Assembly: GCA_947462725.1 (NCBI GenBank)
Contig: CANHPZ010000004.1
Coordinates: forward strand, 1 to 52,239
DNA from: Flavobacteriales bacterium
Lineage (GTDB): Bacteria; Bacteroidota; Bacteroidia; Flavobacteriales_D; Sanyastnellaceae
Length of the DNA stretch: 52,239 bases
Direction of reading: 5' to 3'
Below the pieces are notes generated by a model that was given only the letters and a program-made list of their open reading frames with translations, had not been told where the DNA came from and ran no database searches. The translations under genes and the position numbers were made by a program. This document shows positions 36,462 through 45,953 of the stretch, one piece after another (within the stretch, counting starts at the first letter, position 1; the number at the start of each line of letters is the position of its first letter).

Positions 36462-36502
36462 ATTTTTATTTTTTAATAACCCAAAACCGCTTACGTAAAA
36501 AA

Positions 36503-36527
36503 CCCTGAGTTCTGCTCAGGGTTTTTT
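36503..36527 (+). terminator. Rho-independent terminator
   Basis: CCCTGAG (36503-36509), loop TTCTG, CTCAGGG (36515-36521) and a T run to 36527; the flanking A and T runs lengthen the stem. Confidence 0.9.
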
Positions 36528-36565
36528 ATTTTAGAGAAAATTTACTTCACTGCTGAAATCCATAA

Positions 36566-38008
36566 ATGACCAGCCCAACCCATAATCGCCAATACACCAT
36601 GCTACTAATTGCAGCATTGGTTTTTTGGTGTGCATTCAACTCATGTGGCGGAAGCGAATCAAGAAGACGAGCAGCAGAGCGTAAAGCCGGAGTAGTTGAT
36701 TTGGATTCAATTCAGCGTCGTGGTTCCTTAATCGTGCTCACTGAAAATAGCGCATCCACTTATTTTCTTTATCGCAATCAAGCACGTGGCTTTGATTATG
36801 AGCTTGCCCTTGCCTTCGCCAAAAGTATGGGGCTCAAGCTCGAGATTAAATTGGTTGACGATGTAGATAAAATGTTTGACATGCTCAATCACGGAGAGGC
36901 TGACGTTGTTGCCAGTAACCTCACGATAACCCCTTCGCGAGAGGCCATTGCATCGTTCACTCAGCGCTTGTATCAAACACGCCAAGTATTGGTTCAGCGA
37001 TCCATTGAGAATCCAAAAGGCACCTATTCGTTGGCCATACAAGACAGCAATTCGCTTGCGAATTTGCCCATTTGGGTTCATCGCTATTCTTCTTTTCACG
37101 AAAGGCTTCATGAACTTGAAGCGCTCAGTGGATCTCATCTTCTGATCGAGGAAGCACCGGGTGAAATAAGCACAGAAGACCTCATCCGCTTGGTAGATGA
37201 TGGAGCAATTCCAGCAACTGTTACTCATGAAAACTTGGCGGCCATTGAATTTGATGACTACACCAATATTGATATGAGCGTTGTGCTCAGTCAGCCGCAA
37301 AACATCGGATGGGCCGTTCGCAAAGAATCACCGCAATTATTGAATGCATTGAATGCATGGATAGCCAGTAAAGCAGGAGCGTTGCGCATCAATAAGCAAT
37401 ATGCAAAATACTTCACCGACGCCCCACTAGAGCGCCCTGGAGGTTATGTGTTACCTAAGGTTCAACCGGGCGACATTTCACCATTCGATTCGTTATTCAA
37501 GCAATATGCACCTCAGTTGGGATGGGAGTGGCAGATGCTAGCATCCATTGCGTATCACGAATCTCATTTCAATCCGAACGCGCAATCATGGAGCGGTGCT
37601 AGCGGACTCATGCAATTGATGCCAGAAACATCGCGCAGATTCGGATGCGCGTCGACTACAACACCTGAATGCAGTATACAGGCCGGAGTTAAATACATTC
37701 AATATCTCATCAAGATGTGGGAAAAACGTGTTGCAGATCCCAAAGAGCGCGACAAGTTCGTTCTCGCGAGTTACAACATCGGGCAAGGCCATGTCATCGA
37801 CGCACAAAACTTAGCTCGTGAGTTAGGGATGAACGAAATGGTTTGGGATGGTAATGTCGCCGAAGCCTTGCTCTTGAAGCAACAAGAAAAATATTATACG
37901 ATGCCCTGTGTCAAACATGGCTATTGCCACGCCAAGGAACCATTTGTTTTTGTTCAGAAGATTCTTGGCACCTTTGAACTATATAAAACAGTATCCTCCC
38001 AGAAATAA
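36566..38008 (+). CDS. mltF: MltF-like membrane-bound lytic transglycosylase
   Basis: 480 residues; cleaves peptidoglycan glycan strands. A short lipoprotein-like signal (LVFWCAFNSCGG, Cys27) is followed by a solute-binding-protein-3 domain (about 45-285: GSLIVLTENS, ARGFDYELALAFAKSMGL, DVVASNLTITPSR) and an SLT domain with catalytic Glu332 in AYHESHFNPNAQSWSGASG and LMQLMPETSRRFG. The alternative start at 36599 would give a shorter signal. It lies 1 base before the next gene and must be co-transcribed with it. Confidence 0.93.
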   Translation: MTSPTHNRQYTMLLIAALVFWCAFNSCGGSESRRRAAERKAGVVDLDSIQRRGSLIVLTENSASTYFLYRNQARGFDYELALAFAKSMGLKLEIKLVDDVDKMFDMLNHGEADVVASNLTITPSREAIASFTQRLYQTRQVLVQRSIENPKGTYSLAIQDSNSLANLPIWVHRYSSFHERLHELEALSGSHLLIEEAPGEISTEDLIRLVDDGAIPATVTHENLAAIEFDDYTNIDMSVVLSQPQNIGWAVRKESPQLLNALNAWIASKAGALRINKQYAKYFTDAPLERPGGYVLPKVQPGDISPFDSLFKQYAPQLGWEWQMLASIAYHESHFNPNAQSWSGASGLMQLMPETSRRFGCASTTTPECSIQAGVKYIQYLIKMWEKRVADPKERDKFVLASYNIGQGHVIDAQNLARELGMNEMVWDGNVAEALLLKQQEKYYTMPCVKHGYCHAKEPFVFVQKILGTFELYKTVSSQK

Positions 38009-38009
38009 T

Positions 38010-38672
38010 ATGAAAGCTCGATCTCAAATAGCATTCATCATCCTGCTCATCGCGGCCATGTATGGGTGCAAAAAAGACCAAAACTCAAACTTTGGAGTGA
38101 AGGGGCATGTTACAGATGGGGATACCGGAGAATCCTTGGCTGATGCGCAGATTGAGGTAGAAAAGCAAGTCGTCACATCCGGAGTTTTCGGCAATGTGTT
38201 TCAGCATGCAGCGACAACCCGAACCGACGCCTCTGGCAATTACTCCTGCACGTGGCCTCGTGAGAATTTCGCTGCCTTGAGGATGATAGCAGAAAAAAAC
38301 AATTACATCAGCACAGAAAAAAGTTTGGATGTCGATGCGTTTAAAAAAGAGGATTTCGAATACATCACCCAAGATGTTAAGTTGTATAAAGAAGCATTCA
38401 TACAGGTGCGCCTGCAACATAGCGGTATGATAAACAATCAAGACCAACTGGATTTCACCTTCCTTAATGCAAACTTCATTTGCAATTGCTGCTCCAACGG
38501 ATGGCGGTCATTCGATGGCGGTCAGGTTGACACCACTTTCACTTGTCGCCTATACGGTAATCGTTGGATTAAATATCAGGCGCAAACGACCATAGCGTTT
38601 GTCGACTCCATATTTGTTGATAGCGTTTACTGTCCTGCATTTGACACCACCGCTATTCTCATAAATTATTAG
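38010..38672 (+). CDS. Lipoprotein with carboxypeptidase-regulatory-like domain
   Basis: 220 residues. The lipoprotein signal is LLIAAMYGCKKDQ. A beta-sandwich of the carboxypeptidase-regulatory type follows (GVKGHVTDGDTGESLADAQIEV, TRTDASGNYSC). The second half has a Cys cluster (FICNCCSNGW) and is not recognised. The ATG overlaps the region just past the mltF stop (TAATATG), so it is likely translated by the same ribosomes. Confidence 0.78.
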   Translation: MKARSQIAFIILLIAAMYGCKKDQNSNFGVKGHVTDGDTGESLADAQIEVEKQVVTSGVFGNVFQHAATTRTDASGNYSCTWPRENFAALRMIAEKNNYISTEKSLDVDAFKKEDFEYITQDVKLYKEAFIQVRLQHSGMINNQDQLDFTFLNANFICNCCSNGWRSFDGGQVDTTFTCRLYGNRWIKYQAQTTIAFVDSIFVDSVYCPAFDTTAILINY

Positions 38673-38731
38673 TGAAAAGTATTCACTCTGAGATAACAAA
38701 GACTTTATTCAATCCGCCTTAATTTGTGCTC

Positions 38732-40435
38732 ATGCATTTGAAAAAAATCATCATCGCTTGCTGCTTGTTCTTCTCGATTGCGGGTCAATCACAGATAACA
38801 ACACCACCGAACTTTTCAAATATCCGCGCCATGGCGGAATGGGAAGAGCTTCAGGCCTTAACCATAGCTTGGACAACGTATCCCGCTATTCTCAAACAAA
38901 TCGTTGCTGCCGCGCGAGAGGAAACGCTTGTTGTCATTTTAAGCAATGATGTTCAAGGAACCGAAGATTACTTGCTGGCAACTAATACTGGCGGTAATGC
39001 TTTTGCTGACTTAACCAACGTGATGATTGTGGATGCAAATTACGACTCTATCTGGATGCGTGATTACGCCGCAAATCCGGTCTATGGCAACGAAGTCGAC
39101 TCACTCATTTTGGTCGATTGGTTATACAACAGACCTCGCCCCAACGACGACACCTCTCCACAAGCCGTAGCTTCGGCCTTGGGCATTGACCTGTATGAAA
39201 CTTCACAGGCACCGAACGACATGGTCAATACCGGAGGCAACTATATGAGTGATGGCTTTGGCACCGCCTTCGCATCGGAGCTCGTGCTTGAAGAAAACGA
39301 TGGGAATGGATCCTTCTCCATTTTTTATCCTTCGCATACCATTCAGGAAATCGATGCGATTTTCGAAAACTATCTTGGCATTCACACCTACATCAAAATG
39401 CCTACGTTGCCATATGATGGCATTCATCACATAGACATGCACATGAAATTAGTTGATGAAGAGACGCTGCTTGTTTCGGAATATCCGGATGGAGTAGCCG
39501 ATGGTCCTCAGATCAACGCCAATATTGAGTTCGTGCTGAGCAACTACCAAAGCAAATTCGGAACACCATTTCGTGTAGTTCGCATTCCGGCACCTCCAAG
39601 CACGCAAGGCGATTATCCTGACAACAACGGCGCATACCGCACCTATACCAATGCTGTTTTCGTGAACAACACTATCATTTTCCCTACATATCGTCAAGAA
39701 TACGACAGCACAGCCTTTCGAATATGGGGAGAAGTTTGTCCGGGTTACAACTTGGTGGGCATCGATTGCGATAACACCAGCAACAATATCATCAGTCAAA
39801 GCGGCGCAATACACTGCATTACCCACACCGTGGGAGTTGCGGATCCGTTATTGATTTCGCATCAAGCCCTGCAAGACACTTATGATTTTCAAAATCCTTA
39901 TTTCGTTTCCGCATACATGAGGCACCGCTCAGGTGTTGACCGCGCTACACTTTACTGGAAATTATCAGGGGAATTGAATTTTACAGCTATTGACATGACA
40001 GCCAATGGAGACAATTGGGAAGCAAATATTCCAGCTCAAGCAGTTGGAAGCATCATCAATTACTATGTGGAAGGCGAATCTGTAAGCGGCAAAATTCAGG
40101 TTCGCCCTATGCCGGCGCCTCAGGCTTTTTGGTCGTTCGAAATACTGGGAGGCGTATCTGCAATTGACGAGTTTTCTTCAACTGAAATTGCCCGTGTATT
40201 TCCGAATCCAGCCAGCGCAATTACTTGCATCGAATTAGACGCATTACAAGCGGTGAAAGCACGAATTGAATTGCGCGACATGACCGGTCGCGAAATACAA
40301 ACCATTCATGACGGAATGATTAGTTCGGGTAATACGAAGTACTTTTTTGATGCGTCACAATGCGCACCTGGTGCATATCACATTGTGGTTGCCAGTGATT
40401 CATCGTACTCAACGACACCCGTGATGATTAAATAA
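38732..40435 (+). CDS. Secreted peptidylarginine/agmatine deiminase family enzyme with T9SS tag
   Basis: 567 residues from the ATG at 38732, giving a signal peptide (IIIACCLFFSIAGQSQ). The catalytic domain belongs to the PAD_porph family (agmatine deiminase and Porphyromonas PPAD). Catalytic set: WMRD (Trp108, Asp111), HIDMHMKL (His233, Asp235) and the nucleophile Cys362 in GAIHCITHTVG. An RPR pair at about 134-136 resembles the Arg pair by which PPAD reads a C-terminal arginine. An extra beta domain (about 370-480) and a T9SS tag (FPNPASAITCIELD, RIELRDMTGREIQ, APGAYHIVV) follow. Export plus sorting tag argues for a PPAD-type protein deiminase outside the cell, not a cytosolic agmatine deiminase. 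Confidence 0.9.
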   Translation: MHLKKIIIACCLFFSIAGQSQITTPPNFSNIRAMAEWEELQALTIAWTTYPAILKQIVAAAREETLVVILSNDVQGTEDYLLATNTGGNAFADLTNVMIVDANYDSIWMRDYAANPVYGNEVDSLILVDWLYNRPRPNDDTSPQAVASALGIDLYETSQAPNDMVNTGGNYMSDGFGTAFASELVLEENDGNGSFSIFYPSHTIQEIDAIFENYLGIHTYIKMPTLPYDGIHHIDMHMKLVDEETLLVSEYPDGVADGPQINANIEFVLSNYQSKFGTPFRVVRIPAPPSTQGDYPDNNGAYRTYTNAVFVNNTIIFPTYRQEYDSTAFRIWGEVCPGYNLVGIDCDNTSNNIISQSGAIHCITHTVGVADPLLISHQALQDTYDFQNPYFVSAYMRHRSGVDRATLYWKLSGELNFTAIDMTANGDNWEANIPAQAVGSIINYYVEGESVSGKIQVRPMPAPQAFWSFEILGGVSAIDEFSSTEIARVFPNPASAITCIELDALQAVKARIELRDMTGREIQTIHDGMISSGNTKYFFDASQCAPGAYHIVVASDSSYSTTPVMIK

Positions 40436-40436
40436 A

Positions 40437-42194
40437 TTGGTGACAAAAAAACTCATACCGGAAGAAGCAATTGCATCGGCTACACGATTGCAAAAGGACA
40501 ATCCCATTGTTGGATTATTGTCTCGTGTAGCTCGCATCGACAAAGTGAATGATCTCTATGCGCAAATATGTGAATCACCGGGAATATCGAGCATTGAGAA
40601 GTTATTCGATTTACTTGAGCTTGAGTTGGAAGTGGATGAAGGTCAATTGGAAAACATTCCGAAAGAAGGACCATTCATCGTCGTGTCTAATCATCCTTTC
40701 GGAGCGCTGGATGGACTTGCCATGCTTTGGGCAATCGCTCGTGTGCGCAGCGATTTCAAAGTGATGGCCAACTTCCTGTTACAAAATGTTGAGCCGATAA
40801 AAGACTATTTCATTGCCGTCAATCCATTTGAAGCGCGACGTGAAGCGTACTCCAATCTGACGGGACTGAAAGCAGCCATGCAGCATCTCGATCAAGGCCA
40901 TCCATTGGGGATTTTCCCTGCCGGAGAAGTATCATCGTATCAAGGAGATTTGAGCACGATAGCCGACAAGAAGTGGGCAAGTTCAGCATTGAAAATTGTT
41001 CGCAACGCGAAGGTGCCTGTGATTCCGCTGTTCTTTGATGGACGCAACTCGCGGGTATTTCATATGCTGGGTTTGATACATGCCAATCTGCGCACACTCG
41101 CTTTACCCGCAGAGATGCTTCGCAAGAAAGGTGAAGTCATACGATTGAAAATCGGTAAACCGATTCAGCCGAAGGATACCGAAATGTTCACGAACCTCGA
41201 TCAATACGGTCGATACCTGCGCGCGAAGACCTATGCGTTGGGAAGTTCGTTTGACGTGCGTCGTGATTATTTCCGACTCTTTCGCATCGCCAAAACACCT
41301 GAAGCAATTATAGAAGCCGTTCCCGCAGAGCAAATCGAGAGTGAAATCGAAAGAATTCAATCCTTTCGCACATTGAGCTACGACAACTTCGATTGCTTTG
41401 TGGTGGGAAGCGACTACATACCCGGAATCCTTCGCGAGATAGGTCGACTGAGGGAAGAAACTTTCCGCGCAGTCGGAGAAGGTACCAACAAGTGCATTGA
41501 TTTGGATGAATACGATTTGTATTACGACCACCTGATCCTTTGGGATCGCAACGCCAAGCGCATCGCAGGTGCTTACCGTGTTGGTAATGGGCAACAAATT
41601 ATGCAGCGCTACGGCAAAAAAGGATTTTACACATCCTCATTGTTTCGCATGAATCGTCAAATGGATAACATGCTCGGTCAATCGCTGGAGCTCGGGCGTT
41701 CATTCATCGTGCAAGACTATCAGCGTCATCGTTTGTCGTTGTTTTTGCTTTGGAAAGGAATTCTTTTCTATTTGCTTTCGAACACGCATTTCCGTTACAT
41801 CATCGGACCGGTTTCGATTAGCAATAATTACCAAGAAGTTTCTAAGGAACTTATTATTCAGTTCATCACACGGCATCACTTCGATCATGCAATGGCGGAG
41901 CATGTCGAACCGCGCAATGCTTTTCGTCCGCGGATTAAAAATGTCGACACGGATGCCTTAGTGCTGGCTACTCAGGCTGATATCAAAAAGATGGACCGCA
42001 TCATCAGCGACATCGAGCCATCGAGCTTCACGATGCCTGTGCTTCTGAAAAAGTACTTGCAACAGAATGCAAAGATTATAGCATTCAATTGCGACCCTAA
42101 GTTCAACAATGCGCTCGATGGTTTGATGTATCTCGACATGATGAACTTACCAGCTGACACTATCGAAACGCTGCAGCGTGAAATGGTAAATTAA
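40437..42194 (+). CDS. Bifunctional acyltransferase, OlsF-like (aminolipid synthesis)
   Basis: 585 residues. The N-terminal half is a lysophospholipid-type acyltransferase (IVVSNHPFGALDG, His86 and Asp92, and GIFPAGEVSS); the C-terminal half is a GNAT-like domain of the hemolysin/OlsB type (AGAYRVGNG, SLFRM, LGQSLELGRSFIVQDYQR). This is the layout of OlsF, known from Flavobacterium and Serratia to make ornithine lipids, and of the GlsA/GlsB pair for glycine lipids. No ATG occurs before residue 100, so it starts at TTG (40437) or GTG (40440), just after the deiminase stop. The amino acid used is not certain. Confidence 0.88.
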   Translation: MVTKKLIPEEAIASATRLQKDNPIVGLLSRVARIDKVNDLYAQICESPGISSIEKLFDLLELELEVDEGQLENIPKEGPFIVVSNHPFGALDGLAMLWAIARVRSDFKVMANFLLQNVEPIKDYFIAVNPFEARREAYSNLTGLKAAMQHLDQGHPLGIFPAGEVSSYQGDLSTIADKKWASSALKIVRNAKVPVIPLFFDGRNSRVFHMLGLIHANLRTLALPAEMLRKKGEVIRLKIGKPIQPKDTEMFTNLDQYGRYLRAKTYALGSSFDVRRDYFRLFRIAKTPEAIIEAVPAEQIESEIERIQSFRTLSYDNFDCFVVGSDYIPGILREIGRLREETFRAVGEGTNKCIDLDEYDLYYDHLILWDRNAKRIAGAYRVGNGQQIMQRYGKKGFYTSSLFRMNRQMDNMLGQSLELGRSFIVQDYQRHRLSLFLLWKGILFYLLSNTHFRYIIGPVSISNNYQEVSKELIIQFITRHHFDHAMAEHVEPRNAFRPRIKNVDTDALVLATQADIKKMDRIISDIEPSSFTMPVLLKKYLQQNAKIIAFNCDPKFNNALDGLMYLDMMNLPADTIETLQREMVN

Positions 42195-42227
42195 TACACG
42201 TGAGCTATTACTTATTTTAGCCTCACA

Positions 42228-43223
42228 ATGACCAATCGCAGAAAATTCATCAAGACATCCGCCGCTGCCGGTTTAGGGTTAGGCTTCGGTATACTCCAAA
42301 AAGCCTTTGCGCAATCAGCACCAGCGTCCAACGCTAATGCATCCGTCTTCACCGATGGTCTAGTTCTATCTACTTGGGATGCCGGCTTACCCGCCAATGC
42401 AGCTGCTTGGAAGGCGATGCAAGCAGGGGGCAATGCTCTTGACATGGCTGAAAAAGGCGTGAACGATACTGAAAACACGCTTTCCAATCTCACGGTTGGA
42501 TTGGGAGGATATCCAGACCGCGAGGGACACACAACACTGGATGCTTGTATTATGGACAGCCAAGGAAATGCGGGAAGCGTTATGTTTTTGGAACACATTA
42601 AAAATCCCGCATCTGTTGCGCGTCGGGTGATGGAAAAAACGCCTCACGTCATTTTAGTCGGTGAAGGTGCTTATCAATTCGCATTGGCAGAAGGATTCAA
42701 GCACGACGACTATGTGAGTGAAGAATCTCAGAAAGCTTGGAATGAATGGCTGAAGACCAGCCAATACAAACCGATCATTAACGTCGAAAACCACGACACA
42801 ATCGGGTTGATCGCCATGGACATGAGTGGTGATTTAGCCGGCGCATGCACTACGAGTGGCATGGCTTTCAAACTGCACGGGCGCGTGGGCGACAGCCCCG
42901 TTATTGGCGCAGGATTATATGTCGACAATGAAATCGGCGCCGCTACTTCGAGCGGTTTAGGCGAAGCAGTAATACGCACCTGTGGATCTTTTTTGGTGGT
43001 AGAAATGATGCGTCAAGGAGCCACACCACAAGAGGCATGCGAAGAAGCTGTGCGTCGTATTCAATTGAAGCACGCGAATTACAGAGATTTTCAAGTTGGA
43101 TATTTGGCGGTAAACAAAGCCGGCGAAATTGGCGCATATGCCATTCATCCCGGGTTCACGTATTCCCTGCTGAAACAAGGAGAAAACAAAGTGTATAATT
43201 CGACGAGTCTACTCGACAAGTAA
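42228..43223 (+). CDS. Glycosylasparaginase (N-terminal nucleophile amidase), Tat-exported
   Basis: 331 residues. A twin-arginine signal (TNRRKFIKTSAAAGLGLGFG) points to folded export. The autocleavage/nucleophile Thr is Thr191 in ENHDTIGLIAMD, followed by the substrate GRVGDSPVIGAGLYVDNE. This is the family of Elizabethkingia glycosylasparaginase, which frees asparagine-linked sugar. It starts 33 bases after the acyltransferase. Confidence 0.92.
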   Translation: MTNRRKFIKTSAAAGLGLGFGILQKAFAQSAPASNANASVFTDGLVLSTWDAGLPANAAAWKAMQAGGNALDMAEKGVNDTENTLSNLTVGLGGYPDREGHTTLDACIMDSQGNAGSVMFLEHIKNPASVARRVMEKTPHVILVGEGAYQFALAEGFKHDDYVSEESQKAWNEWLKTSQYKPIINVENHDTIGLIAMDMSGDLAGACTTSGMAFKLHGRVGDSPVIGAGLYVDNEIGAATSSGLGEAVIRTCGSFLVVEMMRQGATPQEACEEAVRRIQLKHANYRDFQVGYLAVNKAGEIGAYAIHPGFTYSLLKQGENKVYNSTSLLDK

Positions 43224-43226
43224 GAC

Positions 43227-43562
43227 TTAGAGACTAGCTACTGCAGATCGCACCTCGGCCAATACAGTAGCGGGGCCACCAAAGTGTTCAACCACTTTGG
43301 TTGAAAGTCCTTCAACTGTAATCAGATTGGTAATTTTCATGCGCTCATGTGGCTCAACACCACCGCCAATGACTACCAAATTTGGGCGATTAACTTTAAT
43401 GTGGTCCAACGCCTGACTCAAAACCACTGAACCCGTGCATTTGAAATCTGCCTTCTCCAGTTGAACCTTGACGTTTGATACTATATACTCATGCTTACCA
43501 AACACCAATACTTGCAGCGCAGCGACATTTTCTAAGGTTGTTTCGATGTGATTCAGTTCCAT
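43227..43562 (-). CDS. Small protein with receiver-like fold pattern, function unknown
   Basis: 111 residues from the ATG at 43562 (longer frame to 43616). Alternating hydrophobic strands and helices (LQVLVFGKHEYIVSNVKVQL, then FKCTGSVVLSQALDHIK, then PNLVVIGGGVEP) recall a response-regulator receiver, but the phospho-acceptor Asp place reads Gly (VVIGGG). No function can be given. Divergent from the UbiA gene. Confidence 0.65.
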   Translation of the reverse strand: MELNHIETTLENVAALQVLVFGKHEYIVSNVKVQLEKADFKCTGSVVLSQALDHIKVNRPNLVVIGGGVEPHERMKITNLITVEGLSTKVVEHFGGPATVLAEVRSAVASL

Positions 43563-43608
43563 TTCGAATTCGAGTATATTGCGAATGTAAACGAATAGCA
43601 CATCACGG

Positions 43609-44568
43609 TTGTCCACAAAAATTCAACAATTGCCCCGGCTGAAATCCATATTCCTGCTCTCTAGGCCTTTGAATCTTTTTATTGTTGGAGCTACGATGTA
43701 TATCACGCGATATGTTGTGCTTTCAGATGTTTGGCACAAAGGAAGCTCAAGTCATTTCCCCCTCAAACATGGTCACTTTGCTCTGCTTGTTTTAGCATCG
43801 ATGATGATTACTGCATCCGGTAACATCATCAACGACTATTTCGATCAAAAGGTTGATCGTATCAACAAACCCAATCGTGTCATCATTGGTAAATCCGTGT
43901 CGCGGCGAGGAGCCATTCTTCTTCATCAATTGCTGAATGTAGCAGCCATGGTTATGGTGGGCTGGGTATGTTTTCTATACAATTTTTGGTTACCCATAAT
44001 TATTCCTCTTGTCATCATCACCATGCTATGGTGGTATTCTCCTGTCATCAAAAAGAAAGCTGTGGCAGGCAACGTATTGGTCGCATTATGCACCGCTTTA
44101 GTTCCGGTTTTCGCAGGTATATACGATATCGAACTTGAGTCTAACGAGCTCAAAAAAGTGCTATTCAACACAATGAATTTGCATCACTATGCTTGGTTTT
44201 GGGTTGGAGCTCTAGCAGGATTTGCATTCGTATTAACCATGATACGCGAAGCAGTTAAAGACGCTCAAGACATACCAGGTGATCAGGCAGCCAACTATCA
44301 CACATTGCCCATCGTTTGGGGAATCAAACGAACTCGCAGGTATGTGTATATCTGGATGGCGATATTCGCATTGATGGTAATGCTATGCATGATGCATGTT
44401 CAGCAAACCATTGACTACGCGCTCTTCATCGTGCTTCTACTATTCCCATTATGCATGGCGGCGCTACGTCTAAAGACGGCACAACAGCCCACAGACTTTG
44501 GCCTAGTCAGCTTCTGGATAAAAGTCCTTATGCTTGGCGGATTGCTTTTGCTTCTACTTATGTTGTGA
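43609..44568 (+). CDS. UbiA-family prenyltransferase
   Basis: 319 residues with about eight membrane helices. The two Asp-rich motifs of UbiA enzymes are NDYFDQKVD (75-83) and DAQDIPGD (about 218-225). In this phylum such genes are often named geranylgeranylglycerol-phosphate geranylgeranyltransferase, but the substrate is not proved by the sequence. No ATG lies before residue 30; the start is TTG at 43609 or a later TTG. The stop overlaps the convergent MFS gene by 15 bases. Confidence 0.88.
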   Translation: MSTKIQQLPRLKSIFLLSRPLNLFIVGATMYITRYVVLSDVWHKGSSSHFPLKHGHFALLVLASMMITASGNIINDYFDQKVDRINKPNRVIIGKSVSRRGAILLHQLLNVAAMVMVGWVCFLYNFWLPIIIPLVIITMLWWYSPVIKKKAVAGNVLVALCTALVPVFAGIYDIELESNELKKVLFNTMNLHHYAWFWVGALAGFAFVLTMIREAVKDAQDIPGDQAANYHTLPIVWGIKRTRRYVYIWMAIFALMVMLCMMHVQQTIDYALFIVLLLFPLCMAALRLKTAQQPTDFGLVSFWIKVLMLGGLLLLLLML

Positions 44569-45870
44569 ATGCATCAGCGGCGTCTTTGGTACGCGCAGTA
44601 AAAGCAAGAACCCGATTACGAAAAATGTGATCAGCGCAAGAATACTGGTGCGCATACTTCCAAAAGTTCCCTCAATAAAACCAAACGACAACAATCCGAT
44701 GATGAGACCGACCTTCTCGGTCACGTCATAGAAGCTAAAGAACGAAGCAGTGTCTTGTGTTTCCGGCAACAGCTTTGAATATGTGCTGCGTGCAAGCGAT
44801 TGAGTTCCCCCCATAATGAAACCGATAAGCCCTGCAGCTACATAAAAATCCATTGGTGTTTGCACAAAACTGTAGGCTACAATGCAGATAATCGCCCACA
44901 CAACCAATGCTATTTTCAGCGTATTCAAATTACCGAATGCTTTGCTGCAAAACGAGAAGACCATAGCGCCAGGTATAGCAATAATCTGCACCAATAGCAC
45001 AGCACCAATCAGCTGTCCATCAGCAAGGCCCATAACTACATTACCCGCCTCATCAACACGCTGAATCTCTTTTGTACCGAACAAGGATGCCATCTGCATA
45101 ATGGTTTGTACCCCCATAGAAAAGACAAAGAAACTCACGAGGTATCTCTTCAATTGATTGTTGTGGGTCAATTGTTTCCATACACCATTCAACTCCTTGA
45201 AGCCCTTTCCCAATACACCTCGAGAAAAGACCTTGCCGGTAGGGTGTTCGGGCAAATGACGAAACGTATACTGAGCAAAACCGGCCCACCATATTCCAAC
45301 CGTTACAAAACACCATTTCGCAGGTATCTTAAGTACCATAATCATCACCAGGTTTATTACCAACAACAATACGCTACCGATATAACCGAGGGAATAACCC
45401 TTAGCGCTCAGTTTATCTTGCTCCTCAGGTCGTGCGATATCGGGCAAAAACGAATTGTATAAGGCATAGCTGCACCAAAATCCTGTGGATGCAAGCACAA
45501 TACTCACCATGCTCAACTCCAAATGATGCACGTCAAAAAAGAAGAGAGAAATACAAGCTGCGGAACCCAGGTAACACGACCAGCGCATGAATTGCTTTTT
45601 CTTTCCGAGATAGTCGGCCAAGCCTGCAATCGTTGGCGCCAGAATGCAAACCATAAACATTCCGAAGGCCAACGCATATGAAAGTACTTCTGTGTTTTTG
45701 AAAATGCGTCCAAAAAAAAGCACGTTATCGCCTTCGGCACCATCATCGGCAGTGCGGGTAACCGCGCTGTAGAATATCGGGAAAATTGCAGTACCGATCA
45801 CTAAGTTGTACGTTGAGTTTGCCCAATCATACATGGCCCAGGCCTTGTGAACTTTATTCGTGGTTTTCAT
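44554..45870 (-). CDS. UMF1/Atg22-type MFS transporter
   Basis: 438 residues and about 12 membrane helices. The family N-terminus KAWAMYDWANSTYNLVIGTAIFP is clear, with GLADYLGKKKQFM between helices 2 and 3 and a late GGTQSLARSTYSKLLP. Likely an exporter of amino acids or other metabolites; the substrate is not clear. The start at 45870 (MKTTNKVHKAW) is chosen over a longer frame. Confidence 0.9.
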   Translation of the reverse strand: MKTTNKVHKAWAMYDWANSTYNLVIGTAIFPIFYSAVTRTADDGAEGDNVLFFGRIFKNTEVLSYALAFGMFMVCILAPTIAGLADYLGKKKQFMRWSCYLGSAACISLFFFDVHHLELSMVSIVLASTGFWCSYALYNSFLPDIARPEEQDKLSAKGYSLGYIGSVLLLVINLVMIMVLKIPAKWCFVTVGIWWAGFAQYTFRHLPEHPTGKVFSRGVLGKGFKELNGVWKQLTHNNQLKRYLVSFFVFSMGVQTIMQMASLFGTKEIQRVDEAGNVVMGLADGQLIGAVLLVQIIAIPGAMVFSFCSKAFGNLNTLKIALVVWAIICIVAYSFVQTPMDFYVAAGLIGFIMGGTQSLARSTYSKLLPETQDTASFFSFYDVTEKVGLIIGLLSFGFIEGTFGSMRTSILALITFFVIGFLLLLRVPKTPLMHSQHK

Positions 45871-45953
45871 GCGATAAACATAACACAATAGCACACGCAA
45901 AACATGTTGCGGCATGACTCTATGTATCGGCTTGGTGCGTGTATATTCGGCAC

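Noticed and set aside
38732-40435. Cytosolic agmatine deiminase partnered with the arginine decarboxylase
   Set aside because: It has a signal peptide and T9SS tag and lies over 30 kb from speA.
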